A program made the position numbers and the translations under genes. The notes under the pieces were generated by a model. The model was not told the DNA's origin and did no database searches. It saw only the letters and a list, made by a program, of their open reading frames with translations. 64,000 nucleotides of DNA from Bacteroidia bacterium (GTDB lineage Bacteria > Bacteroidota > Bacteroidia > J057), in assembly GCA_041391665.1 (NCBI GenBank), contig JAWKNO010000001.1, positions 2,604,001 through 2,668,000 on the forward strand, given 5' to 3'. This document shows positions 18,701 to 27,379 of this stretch, one piece after another; position 1 is the first letter of the stretch, and the number at the start of each line of letters is the position of its first letter.

Positions 18701-21700
18701 TGGCGAGATCCCTCGGAATAAGCATCCGGGATTTACTTTCAAGGATTGCCATAACGGGCTCAGACCCCTTTTCCACCGTAGAGAAAACGCTGACCTTTCT
18801 CTATCGCAGTGACCTGATCAGCAGGCTGGGGTTTTCGGCAGAGGAACTGGATTATCTGCTGCGCCATCAGGTTCAGCCTGGGTCGCGCCTTGAGCCACAA
18901 GATCAGGAAATCACGACATTCTTCGAGGAGGTTGATGAGCTGCGCAAGTCAGATGACTCCGATAAGGCCCTGGTCGAAAAAATAGTGACAGCCTTTGGCC
19001 TTAGCATAAAGGCAGGCATCCTGTTGCTTGAGACGTATCTTGCAAGTACTGAAGACCCCGCCGAGCGGCTGCTAAAGGACTTTGCCTCTACGGATGCCCC
19101 CCGCAGGAGAAAAGCCTATCTCAAAATGAGCAAGGTAGCCAAGCTGATTCACGATCTGGGGCTGACCGACAAAGAGTTGACCTATGTTATGGCAAATGGC
19201 CCCGGCTTGGGAATGCTCGACATGGACAAACTGCCATGGGCTCCTCAGAATACTGCCGACTTCAGTGGCTTCGTAAAGCTGGCCCAGTTAGCGCTGGCGC
19301 GCAAGCTGCTCAAAGAAGATTCGGACGGGCTGGAAAAAGTGCTGACATTAGCCAGCGATCCTGCGTCAAATGAGGCAGGCTGGCTGGCCGCGCTTGCCAA
19401 GGCGAGCGGCTGGGAGCTTGATACGCTCACGGCGTGCGACACAGCCGTTGCGGCTATATTCCCTGGCGACTATCAAGGCGCTGAGATGATCCTCACACTT
19501 GCGGCTCGCCTGGAAATGCTGCGCAGCACAGGGCTGCCTGTTTCAGCCATTAATGCAGCAGTAGCCGCAGAGCCTGATGCTGCCAATGCCACAGCAGTCA
19601 AGCTCGCGGTGAAAGCCAGCTATCCGGAGAGCCGCTGGAATGCCATGGCAAAGCCTCTGCGCGATGCCCTGCGCGAGCGGCAGCGAAGTGCGCTGGTAGC
19701 ATATCTCGTGCAGAAACTGCCGAATATCAAGGACGCAAACGACCTGTATGCCTACCTCCTCATTGATGTGGAGACCAAGCCTGTGGTGATGACATCCCGG
19801 CTCAAGCAAGCCATCAGCAGCGTGCAGCTCTTTATTGACCGCGTGCTGATGAACCTCGAGCACAAGTCATCTGACAACACGCTTTTGAAGCTGGAGCCAG
19901 AGCAGGCAGAGGAGTGGAACACCTGGCGCAAGGTTTACCGCGTCTGGGAGGCCAACCGCAAGGTGTTTTTATATCCGGAAAACTGGATCGAGCCGGAGCT
20001 TCGCGACGATCAGAGTCCCCTCTTCGAGGATGCGGTATCTGCGCTGATGCAAAATGAGCTCACCCCCGAAACGGTGGAAAATGCCTTCTCGGGATATGTG
20101 AGAGCGCTCGACGAGGTGGCGAGGCTGGAAGTGGTAGGCATTGTGCATGAGCAGGAACCGGCTGTAGAGGACCGGCCGGCCGTTGATATCATGCATGTGA
20201 TCGGCCGCAGCCATGCCCAGCCTCACGTATATTTCCACCGCAAGCAGGAGCATGGCGAGTGGACACCCTGGCTGCGCATAGAGGGAGACATAGATGGAGA
20301 TCACATCGTGCCCGTGATCTTCAACCGCAGGCTCTGCCTGTTCTGGCTGTTCTTTACCCAGCAGTCGGAAGAATCAAGCCCGATCGACCCGAGTGCCAAG
20401 GTACCTAAAACCAAGTTTTACTGGAAGGTGCAGATAGCCTGGTGTGAATACCATCAGAACACCTGGTCGGCGAAAAAACTTTCCAAAAGCTATATCGCCA
20501 CCAGCAAGACCGACAGCAACGAAGAGCTTAACGCGCGGAAAAAAAGCGGGATTTTTCTTCGGCATTACTTCGGAACGGATGGGACATTGCGGATTAATCT
20601 TATATCTAGTAGACTAACCCATAATCCCAATCTTATTACAATGGATCATTTTGTGCAGGCAGGATTTGAGAATAGCTCAGATGCTACTAAATGGTGTGCA
20701 GTATCTTTTGTCTTTGAAAATACCAGGGATGAGCCGGTTGTTACTCCTGGTGAATTTATTCCTATAGGCCACTCCTTTTCTTTGCCAAATGGCCTGTATT
20801 CAATGGCCAATCAGAAGGTTATATGGAAAAGCGGCTCACTTGGACTTTTCCTGAACTTTCAGAGTCTTACTTCAAGCGGAGCCTTTGCTGTGAGCAAAAC
20901 TGTACCACTCCTGAAAAGCTCACCTAAAGGTAATCAATCCATGGTGATTCAGGCGGGTGCTGCGCAGCCGTTTTTGAGATCCTTTTCTTTTCAGGACGCC
21001 CAGAAAAGTTTTTGGATAGAATTGATGTCCGAGCCTGCGTATGTTCCGCCTCTCTATCAACCAGAATTAGGCGATATGCCAGATGAAAAATACCAGATTC
21101 AATTAACTTATTCCCAGTGGTCTTCTACCCAACCGCTTACTCTGGAACAGGGATACAGAAGCAGCTCCATTATGTATTTTTCACATATCTCAGAACTGCA
21201 AATGGTAGGTTTTGTAGATAATTTTGGGGAGTTAATAGTAAAGGTCTTGTCTTGCGAGGGAAACGTTTACACCGAAGCACTGAGCAGAAACACGGGTTAC
21301 CAAGTTCCTCGAAACCAGGCTCCCGTCAAAGGGCTTAAGTACCAGGTTACGCCCTTCTACCATCCACAGGCAAAGGAATTTATCCGCTTGCTGAACCGGG
21401 GTGGGGTGCGGGCCCTCCTGAAGCAGAGCACGCAGGCGGGCGCAGGCCCGGTAGATCTGCTGCTCCCGTACACACCAACTGATGTGGTGAAATACACGCC
21501 CATGCCGCTGGTGGACTTCTCCTACGGCAGTCCCTACTCGCAGTACAACTGGGAACTATTCTTTCATCTGCCCATTCATATTGCCTGCCGGCTGAGTTCA
21601 GACCAGCGGTTTGATGAAGCCCGGAAGTGGTTTCATTTCATCTTTGACCCTACCACGGGAGACCCGGGTGATCCGGACAGTGGCTCAGAAAACCGGGAAC

Positions 21701-24246
21701 GTTTCTGGCAGTTCCAGCCCTTCCGGGAGTGGGCAAAAAAAGCGCCTCAAACCCTCGAAGACCTGTTTGAATCCGAAAACGCTGATGCCTTGGACGAACA
21801 ATTGGATAAGTGGGCCGCCAACCCTTTTCAGCCCCATGTAATCGCCAGAATGCGGATTTCGGCCTACATGAAATTCACCCTGATGAGATACCTCGATCTG
21901 CTCATTGTCTGGGGCGACCAGCTCTTCCGGCGCGACACCATCGAGAGCATCAACGAAGCCACCCATCTGTATATCCTGGCTGCGAATATCCTCGGTGCGC
22001 CTCCTCAGCGGATTCCTCCCAGAACCCAGCGAGCCGATGAGTCTTTCGAAGACCTTGCGGATAACACATGGACCGGCCTTTCTAATCCGCTGGTGCAGAT
22101 TGAAAGCTTCATACCGCCATCAGCACCCAGCGGGGGCAGCGGATTTGGCTTGGAGAGTATGCCCATACCCTATTTCTGCCTGCCCAGGAACGAGCAGTTG
22201 CTGCGGTACTGGAGTGCCGTTGCCGACCGTCTCTTCAAAATCAGAAACAGCCTCAACATCGAGGGAGTAGCTCGCAGCCTGCCGCTGTTTGAGCCTCCGA
22301 TAGACCCCGCTTTGCTGGTCCGTGCCGCTGCGGCCGGCATCGATCTCAACACCGCGCTCAGCAGCAGCAGTTCCGGCCTGCCGCACTACCGCTTTGCCTA
22401 CATGCTGCAAAAAGTCAATGAGTTCGTGAACGAGGTCAAAAGCCTGGGCGCAGCCCTGCTCTCCGCAATCGAAAAACGCGACGCAGAAGCGATGGCCCTC
22501 CTGCGCTCCGGGCATGAGCAGCACCTGCTGGCTGCGATCCGCCAGCTTCGTGAGCAGCAGGTCAAGGAGGCGAAGGAACAAATCAGGGCCTTGCAAAAAA
22601 GCAAAGAGTCGGCTGAGATTCGGGAGAATTATTATAGTTCGAAGCAGCTAACTAATTCTCAAGAAGCAGGGCAGCTAAGACTTGCAGACAGCTCATTGAG
22701 GAAAAAGGCAATGGCTGGTGGATTTCAACAATATGCAGCCATATTGCAGTTTTTTGGAAGTTTTAAGCTTGGAGGACCTACAACAGTAGGTCAAGAGGTT
22801 GGACCTAAGGATGTTGGTGATGCAAGCATTAGTGTGGCACGGTTCATTGAAACTACTGCCTCAATTCTGGATTCTCAAGGAAGCAACATCCTCACGGCCA
22901 ACGGCTACGTCCGCCGGAAAGAAGAATGGGACCTCCAGGCAGACCTGGCTAAAAAGGACATCGAGCAGATAGAGAAGCAACTGCTGGCGGCGGAGATCCG
23001 GCAGGCAATCGCAGAGCGCGAACTGTCCAACCACCGCTTGCAGATGGAGCAATCGGAAGAGACGGATGCGTTTATGCGCAGCAAGTTCAGCAACCAGCAG
23101 CTCTACAGCTGGATGTCCGGGCAACTGTCAACCCTCTACTTCCAGACCTATCAGCTAGCCTTCGACATGGCCAAACAAGCGGAGCAATGCTTCGATCTGG
23201 AGTTACCGCACAACAAGCCCACCGGAGGCTATATCCAGAATGGCTACTGGGATAACCTGAAAAAGGGACTCCTCTCAGGCGATCGCCTGCAGTATGACCT
23301 GCGCCGGATGGAAACTTCTTACATGACGGAAAACAGGCGCGAATTCGAACTGACCAAGCATATCTCGCTGCAGCAGCTCAATCCGCTGGCTCTGCTCCAA
23401 CTCCGCGTAACCGGAAAATGCGATTTCTCCATCCCGGAAGAATTGTTCGACCTCGACTTCCCGGGGCACTACCTGCGGCGCATCAAGTCAGTGAGCATCA
23501 CGATCCCCTGCATCGCAGGTCCATACACCACCGTGAGTGCGACCCTGCGGCTTGAAAAGTCCTACATCCGGAAGGACGGGGACAAGGTTGACCTTAGCGA
23601 TGCGAGTGTGCCGGTCATGAGCAATGTAGCCACCAGTTCGGCCCAAAACGACAGTGGCGTATTTGAGTTGAGCTTCCGCGACGAGCGCTACCTGCCCTTC
23701 GAGGGAGCAGGGGCTTCCGGAGACTGGGCGCTGGAAATGATGACAGATGATAGCCTTCGGCAGTTTGACTACAACACCATCTCCGATGTGATTGTCCATG
23801 TCCGCTATACCGCCAGAGAGGGTGGCAGCACCCTGCGGGATGAGGTTCAGGCAGGCTTGAAGGACCTTCTCAACGAGCTTAAGATAAGTTCATCCGCCAA
23901 CGAAACGGGCCTCTTCCGCCTCTTCGACCTTCGCCACGACTTCCCCAACGAGTGGAACAAAATGCTCAAGAGTACAGACACAGACAAAGCCCTAACCCTC
24001 AAGCTGGAAGCCTCCCGGTTCCCCTATCTGGCCCAGCTCGCTGGTCCGGAAATCGAAGCATTGACGCTTTACACGGATGGTACAAAAAAGGATGAAGCTG
24101 TCGTTCCACCGCTAACTGACGATAAATTGAAAATGAAATTGTACGAGCTTCTTCCCAAGCGTGATATAGGCGAAGAACTGACCATCACTTTTGACCAGCT
24201 TCCGGCCCAAGGGTATCTGCTGATCCGGTACACGCTGAATCCGTAA
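15772..24246 (+). CDS. tcA: Tc toxin TcA: receptor-binding and pore-forming injection subunit
   Basis: The product has 2824 residues, longer than Photorhabdus TcdA1 (about 2500). An extra transthyretin/carboxypeptidase-regulatory-like domain covers residues 1-90. The VRP1-like motif CDCEHCLSMYSPAAYLTDLL is near 535-555. An ABC-toxin helical region is near 1310-1365 and a neuraminidase-like domain near 1450-1530 (YFHRKQEHGEWTPWLRIEGD). The conserved ARKWFHFIFDPTTGDPG follows near 1950, the long helical channel at about 2160-2470, and the C-terminal TcB-binding domain from about 2550 (FDLDFPGHYLRRIKSVSI). TcA forms a pentameric bell that binds target cells and drives a channel through the membrane for the TcB-TcC payload. 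Two inner segments, 20585-21270 and 22610-22870, are AT-rich and fall in the receptor-binding and pore regions. Confidence 0.95.
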   Translation: MPTLTVSGIVRYQNGTPITGLRVVLVERLLRNWRTLVSTTSQRQGHFSLSLAELPDVGRYYVEVLDERGATLAKEGPLSLRDGDVRLVLTVSDTRYQGEAVFSTLRPSLQPYVEELRQSQDEAVTLEDARLVSARTQVPLGEAWAWMKAHELENQAKSGQNTIPADVWYGLLKENLPASIPSLAQVPLSEIEAALERAKEANHIPASVSVRAVMKQWVRVLSEKALDEIPAGLDASFGQILELTGASRPQRLRLMELWSAHTGDSNAFWAKAGTVLRNPRLVSKVRRAIQLSAFTGFQPQMIETLLRVQIPDDVHAMAFLADMDAAAWGTMIRNAGSAGAEDRAVPTFIKGNTSRERIAAYAKGLARATERAFPEHAFFGRLDTGSGFAESKDMLRAFFSSNPDFSFRKTSARSLADGTDLNLTDIDKPGLLLKELQSVRRMQNFTDRISLIYELRKNGHDSAFSLSAMSQKGFLNTYRDFFETEAEAEETYRRAGTVRRRAYHTSTNAHSSQSIETEATVGPTIENIFGSLDACDCEHCLSMYSPAAYLTDLLHFLEKEEDVFSELKSRRPDLLKLLLNCENTETPLPYTDLAIELMEALAVSDPTQAHQTTLSAAELAAHPEHLHAPAYDLLKGAIYPWSLPFDLALEESRVYLSHLRVTRADLMTRFFKGNQEEAVKSQAIALERLGLSVAELKIITGDTQGDGSPGAGIWNFYGFNAETGYAPLTDPLDGGGLNPAGTWLEQLSERVDVFLQQTGLTYIELLQLLDCTFINPGRSKIELKNAPDAKAGTCKLDEIKLAGLEVGDLVRLHRFVRLARKLHWTFAELDQALHALQITGVEANGTAKSLTAYLTKKEVTSLAQIEHIRKDLRLTVEEVLVLWASLGSVIYTDYSGEKQQPKASLYQRRFYNKTVINPPIFPEDPQDLGALNMQIGGRKPEIMAALEIGEEDLRLLMKDLEPLNQANLSILYRKVILARSLGISIRDLLSRIAITGSDPFSTVEKTLTFLYRSDLISRLGFSAEELDYLLRHQVQPGSRLEPQDQEITTFFEEVDELRKSDDSDKALVEKIVTAFGLSIKAGILLLETYLASTEDPAERLLKDFASTDAPRRRKAYLKMSKVAKLIHDLGLTDKELTYVMANGPGLGMLDMDKLPWAPQNTADFSGFVKLAQLALARKLLKEDSDGLEKVLTLASDPASNEAGWLAALAKASGWELDTLTACDTAVAAIFPGDYQGAEMILTLAARLEMLRSTGLPVSAINAAVAAEPDAANATAVKLAVKASYPESRWNAMAKPLRDALRERQRSALVAYLVQKLPNIKDANDLYAYLLIDVETKPVVMTSRLKQAISSVQLFIDRVLMNLEHKSSDNTLLKLEPEQAEEWNTWRKVYRVWEANRKVFLYPENWIEPELRDDQSPLFEDAVSALMQNELTPETVENAFSGYVRALDEVARLEVVGIVHEQEPAVEDRPAVDIMHVIGRSHAQPHVYFHRKQEHGEWTPWLRIEGDIDGDHIVPVIFNRRLCLFWLFFTQQSEESSPIDPSAKVPKTKFYWKVQIAWCEYHQNTWSAKKLSKSYIATSKTDSNEELNARKKSGIFLRHYFGTDGTLRINLISSRLTHNPNLITMDHFVQAGFENSSDATKWCAVSFVFENTRDEPVVTPGEFIPIGHSFSLPNGLYSMANQKVIWKSGSLGLFLNFQSLTSSGAFAVSKTVPLLKSSPKGNQSMVIQAGAAQPFLRSFSFQDAQKSFWIELMSEPAYVPPLYQPELGDMPDEKYQIQLTYSQWSSTQPLTLEQGYRSSSIMYFSHISELQMVGFVDNFGELIVKVLSCEGNVYTEALSRNTGYQVPRNQAPVKGLKYQVTPFYHPQAKEFIRLLNRGGVRALLKQSTQAGAGPVDLLLPYTPTDVVKYTPMPLVDFSYGSPYSQYNWELFFHLPIHIACRLSSDQRFDEARKWFHFIFDPTTGDPGDPDSGSENRERFWQFQPFREWAKKAPQTLEDLFESENADALDEQLDKWAANPFQPHVIARMRISAYMKFTLMRYLDLLIVWGDQLFRRDTIESINEATHLYILAANILGAPPQRIPPRTQRADESFEDLADNTWTGLSNPLVQIESFIPPSAPSGGSGFGLESMPIPYFCLPRNEQLLRYWSAVADRLFKIRNSLNIEGVARSLPLFEPPIDPALLVRAAAAGIDLNTALSSSSSGLPHYRFAYMLQKVNEFVNEVKSLGAALLSAIEKRDAEAMALLRSGHEQHLLAAIRQLREQQVKEAKEQIRALQKSKESAEIRENYYSSKQLTNSQEAGQLRLADSSLRKKAMAGGFQQYAAILQFFGSFKLGGPTTVGQEVGPKDVGDASISVARFIETTASILDSQGSNILTANGYVRRKEEWDLQADLAKKDIEQIEKQLLAAEIRQAIAERELSNHRLQMEQSEETDAFMRSKFSNQQLYSWMSGQLSTLYFQTYQLAFDMAKQAEQCFDLELPHNKPTGGYIQNGYWDNLKKGLLSGDRLQYDLRRMETSYMTENRREFELTKHISLQQLNPLALLQLRVTGKCDFSIPEELFDLDFPGHYLRRIKSVSITIPCIAGPYTTVSATLRLEKSYIRKDGDKVDLSDASVPVMSNVATSSAQNDSGVFELSFRDERYLPFEGAGASGDWALEMMTDDSLRQFDYNTISDVIVHVRYTAREGGSTLRDEVQAGLKDLLNELKISSSANETGLFRLFDLRHDFPNEWNKMLKSTDTDKALTLKLEASRFPYLAQLAGPEIEALTLYTDGTKKDEAVVPPLTDDKLKMKLYELLPKRDIGEELTITFDQLPAQGYLLIRYTLNP

Positions 24247-24295
24247 CCTGTGCAGAAACGATGTTCTGGTTCTATCACACTTGAAACCCCAACCC

Positions 24296-25621
24296 ATGTC
24301 CCATCGCATCCTCTTCTGCCTCTTCCTTTTGCTAACCGCAGTTGCCGTCGCCGCCCAACCCGGTCAAAGCTACGCCCTCTTTTTTGCGGTGGATACCTAC
24401 CAAGACAGCAGCGCCTATCGCCCGCTGGAGACACCGGTGCGGCAGGCGAAGTCCCTAGCGCGGGTGCTGGAGCGCGCGTATGGGTTTCAGACGGAGGTGG
24501 TGGAAAATCCTTCCCTTGGGCAGATAGAGGCGAAGCTCGCGGAGTATGCCACTCGTTTTGCAGACAGCACCTACGCAACGGACGGTCAGTTGCTGGTCTT
24601 TTTCAGTGGAAGAGGACAGGCGCACTATGGCCAGGGCTATTTTCTTCCCAGCAATACACAGTCTTCTAGGTTGCACCAAAGTGCCTTTATGTACTTCATG
24701 GGCAAGTATCTCCTGGAATCCATTCCCTGCCGCCATCTCCTGGTGGTCGTGGACGCGCCTTACAGCTACTATGTTGGTTCAGCAACAGACACCGAAAAAG
24801 CAGCCTTTACAGGTTCGGGCGAAGGTGAAAAAATGCTTCAGCAGCATCAGGAAACCCGGAGCCGCTTAGTGCTCACCTCTGGCGACAGCACCGGCCAAAC
24901 GCCGGATCAGTCGGATTTTGCAGAAAGATTTCGGGAGGCCTTGGCGCAATCGGGCGGTGCAGACAGCACCCTGACCTTTCCTGAGCTATGCGGCCTGCTG
25001 GGGCAGGGAGGGACGGACATCCACCGGGGCAGTTTTGGCAAACACGAGGCAGGCGGCAATTTCCTGTTTATCAGAAACATCGCCGCCGCCGACTCCCTTT
25101 CCTGGCAACGAGCTATGAGGGCAGGTAGCTGCACAGCCTATCAAAGCTACATGGCAGATTATCCCGCCGGAAAATACCGGGAGGCAGCGGCACAACTGGT
25201 AGAAATGAGGTGCGGGCAGCAGGATTCCACACAGGTGGAGGCTAATGCGCCGATTGGAAATACGTACAACGACGGTTGGCCGGTCCAGTTAGAGAGGAAT
25301 CCGGATTTTCATTGGTTTATATATGCAGAGTTAGAGCCCAAAGCCCTTAACTACGGCGAAGTATTATCCCTGATTGGCGACCCGCTGGAACCCTTTCCCA
25401 AAAAAGGGGATACAAAAAAAATCAAGGTTTCAGTCATAGTCCGAATATTGGTGGATGACCACGGCAACTATGTGAGGCATAGGGTAATCAATGATGGACA
25501 CCCTATTGTCTCAAAAGCCATTGTGCCACACCTTCCTAAGCTCATCTTCACACCTGCCATCCAGCACGGGAAACCCATCTACTATTGGGTTAATATGGGC
25601 TTTCATTTCGAGAGAAGTTAG
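24296..25621 (+). CDS. Secreted caspase-like (C14) pseudoenzyme with a TonB C-terminal-like domain
   Basis: With ATG at 24296 the protein has 441 residues and a signal peptide (LFCLFLLLTAVAVAAQPGQS). Residues about 25-250 follow the caspase/metacaspase fold (ALFFAVDTYQDSSAYRPL, then LLVFFSGRGQ and LLVVVDAPYS). In active members these read SGHG and DACYSG; here Arg106 replaces the catalytic His and Pro155 the catalytic Cys, so it should not cleave. The last 90 residues (VSVIVRILVDDHGNYVRHRV, LIFTPAIQHGKPIYYWV) resemble the TonB C-terminal domain, which normally contacts outer-membrane proteins. It starts 49 bp after tcA on the same strand. I infer a periplasmic binding or scaffold protein linked to the toxin; no precise role can be given. 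Confidence 0.75.
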   Translation: MSHRILFCLFLLLTAVAVAAQPGQSYALFFAVDTYQDSSAYRPLETPVRQAKSLARVLERAYGFQTEVVENPSLGQIEAKLAEYATRFADSTYATDGQLLVFFSGRGQAHYGQGYFLPSNTQSSRLHQSAFMYFMGKYLLESIPCRHLLVVVDAPYSYYVGSATDTEKAAFTGSGEGEKMLQQHQETRSRLVLTSGDSTGQTPDQSDFAERFREALAQSGGADSTLTFPELCGLLGQGGTDIHRGSFGKHEAGGNFLFIRNIAAADSLSWQRAMRAGSCTAYQSYMADYPAGKYREAAAQLVEMRCGQQDSTQVEANAPIGNTYNDGWPVQLERNPDFHWFIYAELEPKALNYGEVLSLIGDPLEPFPKKGDTKKIKVSVIVRILVDDHGNYVRHRVINDGHPIVSKAIVPHLPKLIFTPAIQHGKPIYYWVNMGFHFERS

Positions 25622-25896
25622 GTTCATCATCCGAAGGAATCAGGCTTGAGCCCGAATGTAGGTCTGTTTGGGATGCGGTTTCGTTCCTAACTTCTAATAC
25701 CTGAATGTATTTTTTGAAGAAGAACAAGGTTTATGGTTGGGTGGTTTTTCCCTGCTAATTTTTTCAAAAAAATCAAATTAAGCTGCCAGTAAGGTCGTTT
25801 TATTGTTAAGATTGTTGTATTGCGTCATCCGGTTTTGCGATGCACCAACTTGTAATTGGTTTACCTTATTTCCAAACGGACTTAATCCAAATCCCC

Positions 25897-27183
25897 ATGC
25901 CCTCTTTGTCCTTCTCCACCGCCGCCAACGCCTTATGGCTCGACTCCCTGCCCAGGCAGGAATGGTACCTCTATTTCGAAATCCAGGGTGCTGATGCGCC
26001 GCCTTCCGAGCAACGCGTGCCACTCAACCTCGCCCTCGTGCTTGACCGCAGCGGCTCGATGCAGGGCGATAAAATCGCCTATGTCCGGCAGGCTGCGGCA
26101 TTTGTGGTGGACCACCTCGGTGCAGAAGACACCCTGGCCCTCCTGCAGTATGACAGCGTGGTCGATGTGCTCAGCCCTTCCGCGCAGGTGCGGGACAAGG
26201 CCGCGCTCAAGCGACAGATTCAGGCCATCGAGGCCCGAAACAAGACTAACCTCAGCGGGGGACTGCTCGAAGGATTTACGCAGGCCGGAAGTCAGAAAGC
26301 GGCCAACCGCGTGAACCGCGTGCTGCTGCTTACGGATGGTCTGGCCAATAAAGGGGTGACCGAGCCCACCCAGCTTCGCAAGCTGGCGCAGGACAAATTT
26401 CGCCAGGAGGGTATCGGTGTCTCCACCTTTGGTGTGGGGGCAGACTTCAATGAGGTCATGCTCATGGGGCTGGCCGAATACGGTGGCGGCAATTATTACT
26501 TCATCGAAAATCCCGACCAAATTCCCGGTATCTTTCAGCGCGAATTGGCCGGACTGCTGACGGTTGTGGCCCAACAGACCGTGCTGATGATTTCTTTTGG
26601 CGATACGGGCCTGCGCTGCGAAAGGGTGTACGGTTATCCGGGAGAAATCTCCGAAGGAGCCGTCCGGGTGAATTTCAACGATGTGTTTGCCGGGGAGAAA
26701 AAGGCTGTGCTGCTCAAACTGGTGGCCGATGCCCCCCTGACGCAAGAAGGGCTGTCTTTCCACGCAGAACTAAAATACGTGGATGCCCTGGCGGGTTTTG
26801 AATCCACTACCTCACACAAAACCATCGGGATACACCGCACCGCCGACCAGCAGGCTTACGATCAGGGACTTGATCCCAAACTCGCCGAACAAATAGCCCT
26901 GTTCCTGGTAGTGGACTGGCGGGAGCAGGCTCAGAACTGTGCCGACCTCCGCGATTTTCAGACGGCAAACGCGCTTGCCCAGCAGGCCCGGGCGTACCTC
27001 GAAGGTTACTTCAGCAGCCACGCGCCGAGCGAAGAACTGAACCGTCTGTACCAGGAATTGCTACAATACGAAAAGGTGCTGGAGGAAATGCCGCAGATGA
27101 ATGCGCATATGTTCAGTTCATCAAGCAAGGCGTCCCGCTATTCGTCCTATATGAGGCGCTCGAAGCGGGAAGAAGAGGATTAG
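25897..27183 (+). CDS. VWA-domain protein with intact MIDAS motif
   Basis: The protein has about 428 residues. A von Willebrand factor A domain starts near residue 45 with LDRSGSM (Asp50, Ser52, Ser54), a Thr in KTNLSGG and an Asp in LLTDGLANKG, so the metal-ion-dependent adhesion site is complete. A beta-rich region and a helical tail with Gln- and Leu-rich repeats follow, ending in a Ser/Arg/Lys-rich stretch. No signal peptide is seen, so it may be cytoplasmic. ATG at 25840 is an alternative start, but the DNA becomes GC-rich only from 25897. VWA domains mediate metal-dependent protein binding. It is the last gene of the toxin island, 275 bp after the pseudo-caspase, and may have its own promoter. 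Confidence 0.8.
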   Translation: MPSLSFSTAANALWLDSLPRQEWYLYFEIQGADAPPSEQRVPLNLALVLDRSGSMQGDKIAYVRQAAAFVVDHLGAEDTLALLQYDSVVDVLSPSAQVRDKAALKRQIQAIEARNKTNLSGGLLEGFTQAGSQKAANRVNRVLLLTDGLANKGVTEPTQLRKLAQDKFRQEGIGVSTFGVGADFNEVMLMGLAEYGGGNYYFIENPDQIPGIFQRELAGLLTVVAQQTVLMISFGDTGLRCERVYGYPGEISEGAVRVNFNDVFAGEKKAVLLKLVADAPLTQEGLSFHAELKYVDALAGFESTTSHKTIGIHRTADQQAYDQGLDPKLAEQIALFLVVDWREQAQNCADLRDFQTANALAQQARAYLEGYFSSHAPSEELNRLYQELLQYEKVLEEMPQMNAHMFSSSSKASRYSSYMRRSKREEED

Positions 27184-27202
27184 GAGAAAGAGTACCCGGT
27201 TG

Positions 27203-27379
27203 TCACCCAAACACCCCCCGCACCCTTTCCAGCGCCTCTATTAACAGGTCTATGTCTGCGGTTGTATTATAAACCCCCAGCGAAACTCTCGCCGTCCCGG
27301 GCAGCCCCAGCAGTTGCATCAGGGGCTGGGTGCAGTGGTGTCCGGCGCGGATGGCTACGCCCGATTCGTTGAGGATCGT
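27203..27379 (-). repeat. Right copy of the 177-bp perfect direct repeat
   Basis: This is the genuine 3' end of sufS and is identical base for base to 4543-4719. With the left copy it frames the toxin island in the way attachment-site duplications frame elements that enter the 3' end of a gene, but it is longer than usual att cores. Confidence 0.97.

Noticed and set aside
4543..27379. Classic integrase-driven genomic island at a tRNA gene
   Set aside because: No tRNA gene and no tyrosine or serine integrase can be seen; the border repeat is a protein-gene end.
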